From: an uncultured Thermogutta sp.
Lineage (GTDB): Bacteria; Planctomycetota; Planctomycetia; Pirellulales; Thermoguttaceae
Assembly: GCA_937128505.1 (NCBI GenBank)
Contig: CAKZMM010000157.1
Span: 1 to 61,507 of the forward strand
Length of the DNA: 61,507 bases
Direction of reading: 5' to 3'
Made by a program: the position numbers and the translations under genes. Under the pieces are notes generated by a model that did not search any database, was not told the DNA's origin, and worked only from the letters and a program-made list of their open reading frames with translations. Positions 18,282 through 27,710 of the stretch are shown here, piece by piece. Position 1 is the stretch's first letter; every line of letters starts with the position of its first letter.

Positions 18282-19517
18282 AATGTTTGCTCCGGACTTC
18301 GGAACCATGGTGCTTGCGTCGAAACTCTTAGGTATTTCGCGAAATGCACCGTCGGCACACATGCCCGCCATCGGTGCCGTATTCGATTCGCGGCCGCTGC
18401 CATCGGGCAACTGGCCCTCGGATCGCGGCCGAATCCAAAACGAAGATTCGGGACTGGTGAACGCCTGACGCGCTGCCGGCCTGTCGAGGTTCAGGATCAT
18501 GGGACGGCGAATTCCCGGCAAAAATTGCACGTCATAAAGCTCTTCACAGCCCCCGGTGAACTCGAAGACCCCACAAACCCCACCGCCCAACGTGTCTACA
18601 ACCACCACCGCACACAGGAGTTGCGGGAAGAGCTTCTGGATGGGCAATCCGCCGAATATATGCTTCTCCCGGATCTTACTCAACCCCACCAGGGCATACC
18701 GACCCACCAGGCACAAACCCCGCAAATACCCCGGAAGCCGGCAGACCGTTTCTGCTTGCGATTGTCCGGGGCTCCATACCAAAAGCTCCCCCGTACCGGA
18801 ATTGAGCAGCCACAACCGCCCTTGATGCCATCGCGGGGAATGGGGCATACAAAGCCCCGCCAAAACCACCTCTCCCGATTCCACGTCCACGACCACCCCG
18901 CCAACGACTTTCTGCGGCCGCCACCCACCCGCAGTATCCGTGCGCGCAAGCGCCGTGACGTACTTCAATCGGCCGTCAACCACAGCCACACCGTTAAGGT
19001 GACAGCGGTCTTCAGGAACCAAATCCGTCACAAAGGGTGGTTTCCAAATCGGTTCGAAGTTGTATTCGGCACTGACTCTCGCCAAACACGAAAATTGCGT
19101 GTTGACGATAATGACTTCCCCGCGGTGAAATACGACATCGTGCGCATGCAGGTCGCCTGTGTGATAAGTGACCCGGGGCAAGTACAGAGCGCCGTATCTC
19201 CCTGGAGCCGTTTCCAGGTAATCCGGTGCCAATAAGGGGGCATTGGCAAATACCGTGACTTCGTTTCGCGTGGCCAACGCGAGCCTAACCCCCTCGACCG
19301 CCAAGCCGAGCGGTTTGTCGAACTGCCGCATGAGTAGCCCCACCCGGCTTCCATCCCAAGACAGCATCCCCACCTTGCCCGCTTGATAGGTGGTTAGGGC
19401 GATCGATCCGCCGCTGGAAGCCAACCAAGCCTCGAAGCCCGCATCGGCCCGGCAAGCGACCGTTAGCGCGGCAGAGGTTTGGTTCTGTCCCTGGATGGTG
19501 CTACCAAAATCAGGCAC
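18279..19517 (-). CDS. TIGR03032-family protein (412 aa)
   Basis: The start is GTG at 19517, with AGAGGT 8 nt upstream. The protein matches my memory of the TIGR03032 family: the signatures CHLNGVAVVDGRLKYVTAL, DTAGGWR and GLCMPHSPRWHQGRLWLLNS lie near residues 160-240. It is probably a six-bladed propeller-like fold with no known reaction. No signal peptide or membrane segment is visible, so it is probably cytoplasmic. It ends 12 bp before the giant surface protein gene, whose ribosome binding site overlaps its stop codon. A role in making, modifying or exporting the giant protein is therefore plausible but unproven. Confidence 0.88.
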   Translation of the reverse strand: MPDFGSTIQGQNQTSAALTVACRADAGFEAWLASSGGSIALTTYQAGKVGMLSWDGSRVGLLMRQFDKPLGLAVEGVRLALATRNEVTVFANAPLLAPDYLETAPGRYGALYLPRVTYHTGDLHAHDVVFHRGEVIIVNTQFSCLARVSAEYNFEPIWKPPFVTDLVPEDRCHLNGVAVVDGRLKYVTALARTDTAGGWRPQKVVGGVVVDVESGEVVLAGLCMPHSPRWHQGRLWLLNSGTGELLVWSPGQSQAETVCRLPGYLRGLCLVGRYALVGLSKIREKHIFGGLPIQKLFPQLLCAVVVVDTLGGGVCGVFEFTGGCEELYDVQFLPGIRRPMILNLDRPAARQAFTSPESSFWIRPRSEGQLPDGSGRESNTAPMAGMCADGAFREIPKSFDASTMVPKSGANI

Positions 19518-19837
19518 CGCTAATTACCTCTGTGTGTCTGATTCTCAATTTCTCAATATCCCAATAAACAAACGTTGCTAAATCCCACGACCAACCGCCG
19601 CAAATTCCAGTGAAACTAATCAACACCCCCATGTCAAAAGACTTGCGCAAATGGCACGGATCCCCCCACCCTGGCTGGCGAGAAGTGAGATAAGTATTCA
19701 CCTAAACCATGCATTTTGACCATGTTATCAACGTTATCATGATTGCCGGCTCAAAAACCGTCAAGCGCCAACTGTTTTCTGCCACTCCGGTGTCTACCGA
19801 TCGTGATCGCGCAATATTTTTCGGGCTCACCGCCGAT

Positions 19838-19875
19838 GTTTTTCGGGACTAAAGCCTTTCTTCGGGACTAATGCC
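19838..19875. repeat. 19-bp tandem duplication
   Basis: Two adjacent 19-bp units share the core TTCGGGACTAAwGCC; a third degenerate tttttcgggct lies just before them at 19819. Confidence 0.8.
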
Positions 19876-20422
19876 CTTGCAAGCGCGCAACATAGGACGC
19901 GTCCATGAGTCCGCTCTTCCCGGAAACCCCATCGGAGCGCAACCTCTCTGCCACCCCCGCTCCCAGCATGGCCTCGATGGGTCTCAGACCGATAACCACC
20001 GAAAAGCCGTCCCCCGAGGGACCGCACCCGCATAATAAGTGCCAAAAAAGACAAATCTTCGCCTTTTTCCCTAATTGACCTAAGTCTTACTGAAGTGGTC
20101 ACTTACAAAGTCTCGCAGCCAATCTTCCCCCCACCGACAGGGCGAAAGAACTTGTGCGTCTTGCACAAATTGTTCAACTTTGCATCGGCTTGTTCCTGGA
20201 TTTGCTCGCCATTCGAACACCCCGCGGGGCCAACCACTTGCTGGCGAAGCTACAAAATGCCGATCTTCGAAGAACGCCAAGCTTCGAAAGCTCTTGAAGT
20301 TAGTTTTTCGCTGAACCAATCACCGAAAAGATGGAGCGCTGACATAAAAAAATAAAAAGTCGGCAGCGGTCCACCGCGTCGAATGGATAGCCGCGAAAGA
20401 TCGTCCGCCCCGGCGGGATAAG

Positions 20423-20617
20423 CCCCCGTCTTCACCGGGTCCCCAGGGCATTGAGAAGTATCATCTGTTGCGCGCGGGCATGAGCCTCGACTACGCAATC
20501 CACGCACAACAAAACCGCAGAACAAAACCAGGGTATCATCCGCTCAGGAGGGATGAACCCCCTATCATCACGGGGTCCTTGGGGCATTGAGTATCATCGG
20601 TTGCGCGGATATGGGCC
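20423..20617. repeat. Spaced direct repeat of about 60 bp
   Basis: Copy A (20423-20486) and copy B (20558-20617) align with a few indels. Both contain GGGTCC, then GGGCATTGAG, GTATCATC and GTTGCGCG in the same order, and end at ATGRGCC. Unlike the other repeats here the copies are separated by about 70 bp, so this may belong to a dispersed family. Confidence 0.7.
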
Positions 20618-20937
20618 GCAACGATCCACCTCCCTTCCCGGGCGCCAAAGTCTTCAACCGTTAGCCGACCAGAGGGGACGTCAAGCTTATCCGCCTTTAC
20701 CGGGGTGAAACCGGCTTTTTCACCCTCCCGTCGCAAGACTCGAACACTCGGCCCCTTTGAAGCAGGTCGAACCGGAACGGGGCAATACGGGAGGCAGCAT
20801 GCTCTAAGCGACCCGGTAAAGCTGCTTGCCACCGGGCACCTCGGCCGCAAAAGCGAACCCCAATTAATGCATGAAAAAAGCCTACCCAAGGCATGGCGAA
20901 TACCTCAGAGTTCCGCCATTAAGTTTCGCTGAATTTT

Positions 20938-20963
20938 CGGACTTATCGTCCGGACTTATCGCC
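20938..20963. repeat. 13-bp tandem duplication
   Basis: cggacttatcgtc is followed directly by cggacttatcgcc, with one mismatch. Confidence 0.8.
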
Positions 20964-21148
20964 CCATCCCAGGTAAAATCCGGGATGATCGATCGAACGC
21001 CCACCGCCCTCTCGGGATCTTGGGAGTATCCTGAACTTAAGCTATACTTCCGAAGACCGTGGGTCGGCCCGGTTTTAGGAAAAGCTATGAATCTTTACCC
21101 TGCTGAAGGTCTTCCTAAGATTCAGCAAGAACTGCGATCATTGCGAAT

Positions 21149-21234
21149 GAAAGTCTTGTTGAAAGTCTTCTTAAGAATTGAGAATGAAAAGCCTCTTAAG
21201 ATTTTTAGAATCAGAGTCTTTTAAAGTCTTTTAA
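21149..21234. repeat. 10-12 bp tandem duplications
   Basis: gaaagtcttgtt and gaaagtcttctt are adjacent at 21149-21172. A perfect agtcttttaa doublet lies at 21215-21234. The theme A-G-T-C-T-T recurs between them. Confidence 0.75.
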
Positions 21235-21347
21235 AGGTTGAGGGAGAACTCCATTTTCTGAGAAAGTGCCGTAAAATTCTGGGCGCACCGCGGGCAAAAT
21301 GTCCCATCGTATTCTCCGGAAGATCCCATCATAAAGCGAAAAAAAAG

Positions 21348-22460
21348 ATGCGGAAGTTTTATCTCAGATCTCCTCACGTGAGTAATTGCCCGTTACCGCT
21401 TACCGGAAAAAATGCGAAGAAGGCTCCGACCGGCTGTCCCGGTGCTTGTCTCGCAAGCTTTCCGACCGCAGCCTCGGCGAGCCCGCCTCTATCGCCGCCG
21501 CGAAAGAAGATTTTGCTCTGGCTTATGACGGGGGCTTTAGCAATCGCGCTAAACGGCGCAGCATTCCCCCTTCCTGCGACAGCCGGTGCCCCGCAGGAAC
21601 CAAAGAAGCTTGCGCCGGAGGATTTCCTGCGGTTGCGTCGGGATTCGAAAAGGCAACCCATTGCCCTGGAAACGGCCATCGTTAGTTTCGCCCCTTCCGG
21701 CGGGCGGAAATTGACCGGCCAATTCCCCCGCTTCGGTGGTCAGCGTGCGGCCGATCTTTCCCAAGTCACCGTGGATTTGGTTGCCGTCATCCATGTGGCC
21801 GACCCGCAGTATTTTAAAGAGTTGAATCGACGCCTCGCCGGCTACGATGCCGTCCTTTACGAACTGGTAGCCCCCCCAAACACCCGTTTTGCGCCCGGCG
21901 AAGCTCCTCCCGATGGCAGCATGGTCGGCTTTGCGCAACGGCTTGTAACGTTTGCCCTGGGACTGCAATATCAGCTTGATGGGATCGATTACACCCGCCC
22001 GAATTTCGTTCATGCCGATATGACGCCCGAGCAATTTCAGGAGTCGATGCGGCGCCGCGGCGAGAGCACCATGCAGATCATTATGCGCTTGGCTTTACAG
22101 GGGTTTTCGCGACAAGAATCCAACGCCGAGTATACGACAAATTTTTGGGAGATTTTCAGGCAGCAAGGTGCCGCTCGAAACCTGACGTTGAAACGCTGGG
22201 TAGCCGAGCAATTTCAGGAAATGGGGGCGGTGATCGAAATCGTAGAGGGCAAAGATGGCTCCACGATCCTCGCCGAGCGAAATAAGGTGGCCTTAAGAGT
22301 GCTGCGAGAGCAGATCGCCGCGGGCAAAAAGAAGTTGGCGATCTTCTACGGGGCCGCGCACATGCCCGATTTTGCGGAGCGGCTGTCTTCTCAGTTTCAA
22401 ATGCAGCCGACAAAATCCGAATGGATAGTCGCGTGGGATCTTCGCGAACCAGGCAAGTAG
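21348..22460 (+). CDS. Exported TraB/GumN-like protein (370 aa)
   Basis: The C-terminal 280 residues resemble the TraB/PrgY/GumN/TIKI family. LVAVIHVADPQYF near residue 145 is followed by a conserved Glu (AVLYELVAP), and near the end LAIFYGAAHMPDF matches the family's G-x-x-H motif. Distant relatives are metal-dependent proteases (TIKI) or pheromone shutdown proteins, so peptidase activity is possible but not shown. A hydrophobic stretch at about residues 54-77 (ILLWLMTGALAIALNGAA) would act as a signal peptide or anchor. That is unusually far from this ATG, which also lacks a Shine-Dalgarno sequence, so the true start may be downstream (ATG at 21525 or a TTG just before it). No neighbour is close enough to suggest an operon. 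Confidence 0.75.
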   Translation: MRKFYLRSPHVSNCPLPLTGKNAKKAPTGCPGACLASFPTAASASPPLSPPRKKILLWLMTGALAIALNGAAFPLPATAGAPQEPKKLAPEDFLRLRRDSKRQPIALETAIVSFAPSGGRKLTGQFPRFGGQRAADLSQVTVDLVAVIHVADPQYFKELNRRLAGYDAVLYELVAPPNTRFAPGEAPPDGSMVGFAQRLVTFALGLQYQLDGIDYTRPNFVHADMTPEQFQESMRRRGESTMQIIMRLALQGFSRQESNAEYTTNFWEIFRQQGAARNLTLKRWVAEQFQEMGAVIEIVEGKDGSTILAERNKVALRVLREQIAAGKKKLAIFYGAAHMPDFAERLSSQFQMQPTKSEWIVAWDLREPGK

Positions 22461-22725
22461 CCGGCAAACCGTCGTCGGCATACTGCCGCGAAGGCCACCG
22501 CGAAAACGCTTTACCGGTTGCAGCCCGGCGGAAGGGTTCAGCGTGAATGACGGCGGAAAGGTCGAACCCAGGTGGGGTATCCCGGCTACACAGATGAGCG
22601 AAACGGAACTTCTCCGCCGGCTAAGCGAAGGGTGATTTTCCGCCTTCGGTTTTTAAGGGAGTTCGGCCGGCAAAAAGCCGAATCAGCACAACCTTCTTGG
22701 TACTCGCTTTGAGAGGAGGACTTGC

Positions 22726-23301
22726 ATGAGAATCCTCATGCTGGTTGGCGACTACGTTGAAGATTACGAAGTAATGGTCCCCTTTCAGGCCCTTCAGATG
22801 GTGGGCCACCAAGTCGACGCGGTTTGCCCGGGCAAGAAAAAAGGCGATCAGGTCCGCACCGCCGTGCACGACTTCGATGGGGCTCAAACTTACTGTGAAG
22901 TGCGCGGACACAACTTCACGCTGAATGCCGATTTCGACTCCGTGGTGCCGGCAAATTACGATGCCTTGGTCATCCCAGGGGGAAGGGCACCGGAATACCT
23001 CCGCCTAAACAAACGGGTAATCGAAATCGTGCGACACTTCGCCGAGGCCGGCAAACCCATAGCGGCCATCTGTCACGGACCACAACTACTGGCCGCTGCC
23101 GGCGTTTTGCGCGGCCGAATCTGCACGGCGTATCCGGCAGTCGGTCCGGAAATAATAAATGCTGGAGCCACCTACGTCGAGGTCCCCTTGGATCAAGCTT
23201 ATGTGGAAGGGAATCTGGTCACTGCACCTGCTTGGCCCGCCCATCCGGATTGGTTGGCGAAGTTCCTGGCGCTGCTGGGAACTCGAATCGTCCAATCGTA
23301 G
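22726..23301 (+). CDS. DJ-1/PfpI family protein (191 aa)
   Basis: The start is well supported by GAGGAGG 6 nt upstream. The sequence has the class I glutamine-amidotransferase-like fold of DJ-1/Pfp[13 protein letters not shown] lies near residue 82, the nucleophile elbow [13 protein letters not shown] carries C116 followed by H117, and the conserved acidic residue is near E15. The length is usual for PfpI/YhbO proteins. Family members are reported as intracellular peptidases, glyoxalases or deglycases; I cannot tell which applies. It stands alone, with gaps of about 265 and 390 bp on either side. Confidence 0.92.
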   Translation: MRILMLVGDYVEDYEVMVPFQALQMVGHQVDAVCPGKKKGDQVRTAVHDFDGAQTYCEVRGHNFTLNADFDSVVPANYDALVIPGGRAPEYLRLNKRVIEIVRHFAEAGKPIAAICHGPQLLAAAGVLRGRICTAYPAVGPEIINAGATYVEVPLDQAYVEGNLVTAPAWPAHPDWLAKFLALLGTRIVQS

Positions 23302-23690
23302 ACGTCATCCCGCGGAATTTTCGCTCCGAGCACAATCAGCAAAGTACCAGTCAAGCAACCATCCGGCAGACTCCGGGCCGCCCGAGCCGCTCAGCCTGCG
23401 GAAACCACGACTGAAGCCTTGCCGAGGAGCGATCGAATCAGAAGACGCTCAGCTTGAACAAAAAGCATCCAAGAGGGATCGGAGCATCCCCACGAATCAC
23501 CACGCCGGCGGATCACTTATCGGGCGGATTCGGCACGAACAGGAACTCCGATCCGCGCAGTAATCTTAAGCCGCATATTCCCGCTGGCGTTCAACTCATG
23601 TCGCTACCCACTCAAGGCCGGTGCGGAGCGAGGAGATCTTCTCCCCTAGGAAGAAACGAATCTCGACCGAAAAAAACGATCAGCTGAAAG
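23302..23690. other. Gap before the tRNA gene
   Basis: 389 bp without a supported gene. I see no clear terminator for the DJ-1/PfpI gene and no strong repeat. Confidence 0.45.
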
Positions 23691-23774
<84 letters not shown>

Positions 23775-24527
23775 ACGTAGGCCGAAATCGCCTCTAAAAC
23801 TGAGCTTTTAAATTTGAGCTTACGCCTCAGTTTAAGCTTTAACCGGCTTTTGCGGATTTTGCCTTACCAATTGCCCAAAATCTGCCCGATTTTCGCCGCT
23901 AGTGCTGACGGCCGTTTTGAGGAAAGCTCACCACTCCCTCGGCCGAAAGCCGCCTCCTTAGCTTACTAAAACTAAAAGCAGCCTTCTTAACTTTCTAAGA
24001 ACAGCAATAAACTCTACGGCCCGCTGCCTCCCTCGGCGACAACCCGTCCTGTAGGGCAACCGAAGCCATTTTCTTGCGCGAGGCCGGGTTTTTTGCGGGC
24101 AGGATTGAATTTATCTCTTTTGAATCACTTGAGGATAAGCGTACCGCCAGGAGGCCGACTACGGCAAGAGGAACCCGGCCTATCCGTGCTCCGATTTTGA
24201 GCCGGGTTTTTCCCTCAACCGGCTGGCCCGCGCCCGCGGTCGCGCCGCCAAGCAAATCGCCGGCAACGTTAACAGGCGATATTACCCCATTTTGTTTTAT
24301 GCATACCCGCAACGGGCGGAGAGGCCATACGGATCGGAAAATACCGGAAAATTCTCGCGGATCGCAGCAGTGCGCCTGACCGACGGGCCGCTTCCGCATC
24401 CGAGGAGGTTAATGCCGCCTCTAAACCCGAATCTTTCCTCACTCAACCGGCGGCTGACGGTGGGGTCATATCGGCGGGGAGATTGTCCTCCAAAAACCGT
24501 GTCGGCAAGAAACGACCGGGCGGCGAC

Positions 24528-24565
24528 GAAAAGCAAACAGTTCGATGAAAAACAAACAGTTCAAA
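24528..24565. repeat. 19-bp tandem duplication
   Basis: Two adjacent 19-bp units share gaaaarcaaacagttc, with differences at one internal and three terminal positions. An 11-bp doublet of taagtctga lies further on near 24840. Confidence 0.85.
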
Positions 24566-25128
24566 GAGTTCACCGTTGAGTCCTTCCGGAACATAACGTC
24601 GCCGAAAACCCCGTAAAGCAGATGGTTGGCCACCGCGATCGCCGCTCCATTCTGGGAGTGAAATTGAGTTAGCGATGTCCCGGCCCTGTTTCGGTGCTCC
24701 GACAACCTAAACCGTACCGATGCCGTCTTGCCGCGATCGTCAGTGCATTGCTTCATGGCTTTCACTCCCCAGAGCGTTGAGCCGGAAGCCTAAGCGATTG
24801 CGTTGCCCCCTATCGCGGTGCAAGTTCGAAAACAAAAAAATAAGTCTGAGTAAGTCTGAACACTTACTCGGCGGATCCTTTCTCAACCTAACCAATTGCA
24901 TAAACATTAATAGGTTTGCCGCCCCTGGTGGCAGCCGCAAAGCCTCTATAATAATTTGGAGGCTTTTGAGCCATTATGGTGCCAAACCTTTGGGGCCTGG
25001 CCGCAGGGGTCTTGTTGCCGCTGGGATCATTCCCGAGCCAGACCGCCACGCTTCCTTGAGTGAATGCCGAATTTTCCCGGCAAGATTGCGCCGAGTTGTC
25101 GTGTCAACCTCGAATTCCGGGATTCATG

Positions 25129-25166
25129 GCAAAGTTTAGTTTCAATCGCGAAGTTTAGCCTCAATA
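25129..25166. repeat. 19-bp tandem duplication
   Basis: gcaaagtttagtttcaatc is followed by gcgaagtttagcctcaata: four mismatches in 19. Confidence 0.85.
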
Positions 25167-25394
25167 GTTCATAACAAAAGAATTTCGAAAATTGGGCGAT
25201 ATAGGAAAACAAGAGAAAATCCCGGCGATCGTGTCTGATTGGCGGATTCCACCACGCCCCCAACCAGAAGCGCTCGCATAATCCCCTTTCAAAAAGCCAA
25301 AACCCGAGAGGTTCTCGCTGCTGTGTTAATCGGTGCGATTCATGAATCGCAGGGCTCTCTGCGTCTTTGACCTCGATTGCTGGTAAAACTATAA

Positions 25395-25436
25395 GGAGAG
25401 TCTATATCGAAAGTTGGAGAGCCTATATCAAAAGTT
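25395..25436. repeat. 21-bp tandem duplication upstream of the ThiH-type gene
   Basis: Two 21-bp units (25395-25415 and 25416-25436) differ at only two positions (core ggagagYctatatcRaaag). They end 45 bp before the ThiH-type start codon. Two helical turns of direct repeat so close to a start could be a paired operator, but the same style of repeat occurs in unrelated gaps. Confidence 0.88.
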
Positions 25437-25481
25437 AATGAATCAAAACTCAACAAAGTTCCTTAAAGGAAGATCTCATAA

Positions 25482-26939
25482 ATGACGGCATTTCTCGAAG
25501 AACGTTTGACACAGTTTGCGGAGTGGTTGGCTGCCGAGGACACCCACGCCAAGCACCACCTCCGCCTCCTCGAAGAAGCCGACGCGGCGCTCCTGGGTCT
25601 GCGCTCTTTCAGCCCGGAGGAGCGGATGGAGCTTGCCGCTCGTCTGGAGCGCTGGCGGTACCAGCATCTGAAAGAACGAGGCGAGAGCGTGCGAAATATC
25701 GACTGGCGGCTAGCGGATGCGTTGGATTTGGCGGCCAATGAACTGGCGGGACGGCCGACACGCGCTCCTCGGCAAACCAACCGATATATTCAACGCCACG
25801 GTACGACGGAGCCGGTAGGCGAGCCCTGGTGGGAAGCATTAAACCGGGATGTACCGCTGGAAAGTGTGTGCGAGCAAGCGGCCCATGTTACGGCGGAGAA
25901 TTTTTCGCCCGGACGAAACGCGGTTTGCGCTAGCGGAGCGTCCCCCGGTTTGGCTCCCGGAAAAGGGGAGAACGCTTCGGCGCAAGCTCCGAAAAACGAT
26001 AGGCCGGAATTCACTCACCCGGACCAGGGGGTTGTGCGGCGCTGGCGGATCTTCATGTACACCCCTTTGTATCTTTCCAGCTACTGCGTGAACTACTGTA
26101 CATACTGCGGATTTCGGTATAACGAGCCGATTGAGCGGAAACATCTGACGGTAGCAGAAGCCGTTCGCGAAGCGGAGGTGCTCTTGTCCCGGGGGTTCCG
26201 ACATATCTTATTGGTTGCCGGAGATTTTCCGCAGTTGACCAGCCCGCAGTATTTCCTCGAGGTGGTCGAAGCCCTGGTGAAACTGGGGGTTGACCCCGGT
26301 ATTGAAATCGCCCCACAACCTACGGAGGTATACGAGGAACTAGCGAGAGCGGGAGTACGGAGTATCACGCTTTATCAGGAAACTTATATACCGGAGGTTT
26401 ATCGCCAGTACCATCCGCGTGGACCTAAAGCCGCCTATCATTGGCGATTGGAGGGGTTAGACCGTGCAGGAGAGGCCGGCATCGGGCGGCTTGGGCTCGG
26501 GCTCCTTCTGGGTCTGGGAGATCCCCGTACCGAATTTCCGCGTTTAGTGCGGCACGGTCAGTACCTCAAGGAGCGGTTCCCGAAAAAGCGGTTGGCTTTC
26601 AGTTTGCCGCGGATCCACGAGGCCCCGGCCGATTTCAAGATCCCTTACCCCGTGGATGACGAAACGTTCATTCGTTTGTACTGCGGCTTACGTCTAGCAT
26701 TTCCGGATGCGGAGTTGGTACTTTCCACGCGCGAATCGCCCGAATTGCGAAATCGACTGGCTAAAATCTGCATCACGCAGATGAGTGCGGGAAGTTCTAC
26801 CGTACCCGGGGGCTATGCGGATCTGACCGTACTAGGCCAACTAGGGAAGCAATTCCCGGTGCACGACGATCGAAGTCCGGCCGAGGTCTGCCGCTGGCTC
26901 GAAGAAAACGGCTTCGAACTGGTTTGGCGGATTGATTGA
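25482..26939 (+). CDS. thiH: ThiH-type radical SAM tyrosine lyase (2-iminoacetate synthase), 485 aa
   Basis: The radical SAM cluster motif is CVNYCTYC, with C202, C206 and C209. Motifs in LSTRESPELRNRL, SAGSSTVPGGYAD and FPVHDDRSPAEV match the C-terminal half of ThiH, which cleaves tyrosine to make dehydroglycine for the thiamine thiazole ring. HydG, the closest relative, needs extra C-terminal cysteines that are absent here. E. coli ThiH is about 377 residues with its cluster near residue 85, so this protein has roughly 115 extra N-terminal residues. These include a helical domain (1-100) and a proline/glycine-rich stretch (about 140-175). AAAGGA precedes the ATG by 11 nt. No other thiamine gene is nearby. 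Confidence 0.85.
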   Translation: MTAFLEERLTQFAEWLAAEDTHAKHHLRLLEEADAALLGLRSFSPEERMELAARLERWRYQHLKERGESVRNIDWRLADALDLAANELAGRPTRAPRQTNRYIQRHGTTEPVGEPWWEALNRDVPLESVCEQAAHVTAENFSPGRNAVCASGASPGLAPGKGENASAQAPKNDRPEFTHPDQGVVRRWRIFMYTPLYLSSYCVNYCTYCGFRYNEPIERKHLTVAEAVREAEVLLSRGFRHILLVAGDFPQLTSPQYFLEVVEALVKLGVDPGIEIAPQPTEVYEELARAGVRSITLYQETYIPEVYRQYHPRGPKAAYHWRLEGLDRAGEAGIGRLGLGLLLGLGDPRTEFPRLVRHGQYLKERFPKKRLAFSLPRIHEAPADFKIPYPVDDETFIRLYCGLRLAFPDAELVLSTRESPELRNRLAKICITQMSAGSSTVPGGYADLTVLGQLGKQFPVHDDRSPAEVCRWLEENGFELVWRID

Positions 26940-27044
26940 AGTAGTTTTGCCCGAGGTGAGAAGGCCCCACTGCCTCCGCATCCTGGGTGAAAACGATTTT
27001 CCGCCCGAAGGCTCCCGACAGGTTTCACACAAAGTTATCCGATA

Positions 27045-27551
27045 TTACGCCCATCGGCCCAAAAGCTTTTGATAGGCCGCGACGGCCAATTGATCGCAGC
27101 GCTCGTTTTCGGGATGCCCCGAGTGTCCCGCAACGAATTGGAAGGTCACAACGTGGCGGGAAAGCAGGGCATCCAACTGCCGCCACAAATCTTCGTTTTT
27201 CACCGGGGCCCAGGATTTTCCTTCTTTCCGCCTCCATCCTTGAGCCTTCCAACAAGGTAGCCACTCCGTGATCCCCTTTCCCACATACTGACTGTCGGTG
27301 GAAAGGAGGACATTTGCCGGACGCTTCAGTGCTTCCAAGCCGCGAATGACGGCCATCAGTTCCATGCGATTATTTGTGGTCTCCGCCTCGGCCCCGCTCC
27401 GAACCAACTCTTTCCCACTTTGGGGATGCTTCAAGATGAAAGCCCAGCCGCCCGGGCCAGGATTACCGCTGCACGCACCGTCGGTGTAGAGGATCACCTC
27501 CGGCAAGTTACGCCGGTCGGATTTGGAGCTGTTCGCTATTTTTCGCGGCAT
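27045..27551 (-). CDS. rnhA: Ribonuclease HI (168 aa)
   Basis: It cuts the RNA strand of RNA-DNA hybrids in the cytoplasm. The four metal-binding acids are all present: D24 ([12 protein letters not shown]), E64 (NNRMELMAV), D86 (STDSQYV) and D153 (NERCDQLA). I place the start at 27551 ([10 protein letters not shown]). The frame extends upstream, but the extra residues are hydrophobic and not RNase H-like. No strong Shine-Dalgarno sequence is visible at either start. The gene lies 160 bp downstream of the histidine kinase gene on the same strand; a functional link is not expected. Confidence 0.95.
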   Translation of the reverse strand: MPRKIANSSKSDRRNLPEVILYTDGACSGNPGPGGWAFILKHPQSGKELVRSGAEAETTNNRMELMAVIRGLEALKRPANVLLSTDSQYVGKGITEWLPCWKAQGWRRKEGKSWAPVKNEDLWRQLDALLSRHVVTFQFVAGHSGHPENERCDQLAVAAYQKLLGRWA

Positions 27552-27710
27552 TCCGATAAAGTAGAAACTATTCGCAAAAAACCACCATGCGCAAAAAACT
27601 ATCCTGGAAATCGCTCGTGGGCCGAAGCTGCGGGGAAGGCCCCCGCTCCCGAACGCCTCGCATCTCCCTAGCCTCAACGAATCCTTAATCGCGGTCTAAT
27701 TTCGATGCAC

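Larger units (their letters stand above)
19518..21347. other. 1.8-kb non-coding gap with several repeats
   Basis: No frame shows a family signature or a good ribosome binding site. The gap separates a minus-strand operon start from a plus-strand gene, so promoters for both must lie here, but I cannot place them. It contains tandem duplications at 19838-19875, 20938-20963 and 21149-21234, plus a longer spaced direct repeat at 20423-20617. Confidence 0.55.

Noticed and set aside
25482-26939. HydG (hydrogenase maturation) instead of ThiH
   Set aside because: The extra C-terminal cysteine motif of HydG is missing, and the end of the protein matches ThiH.
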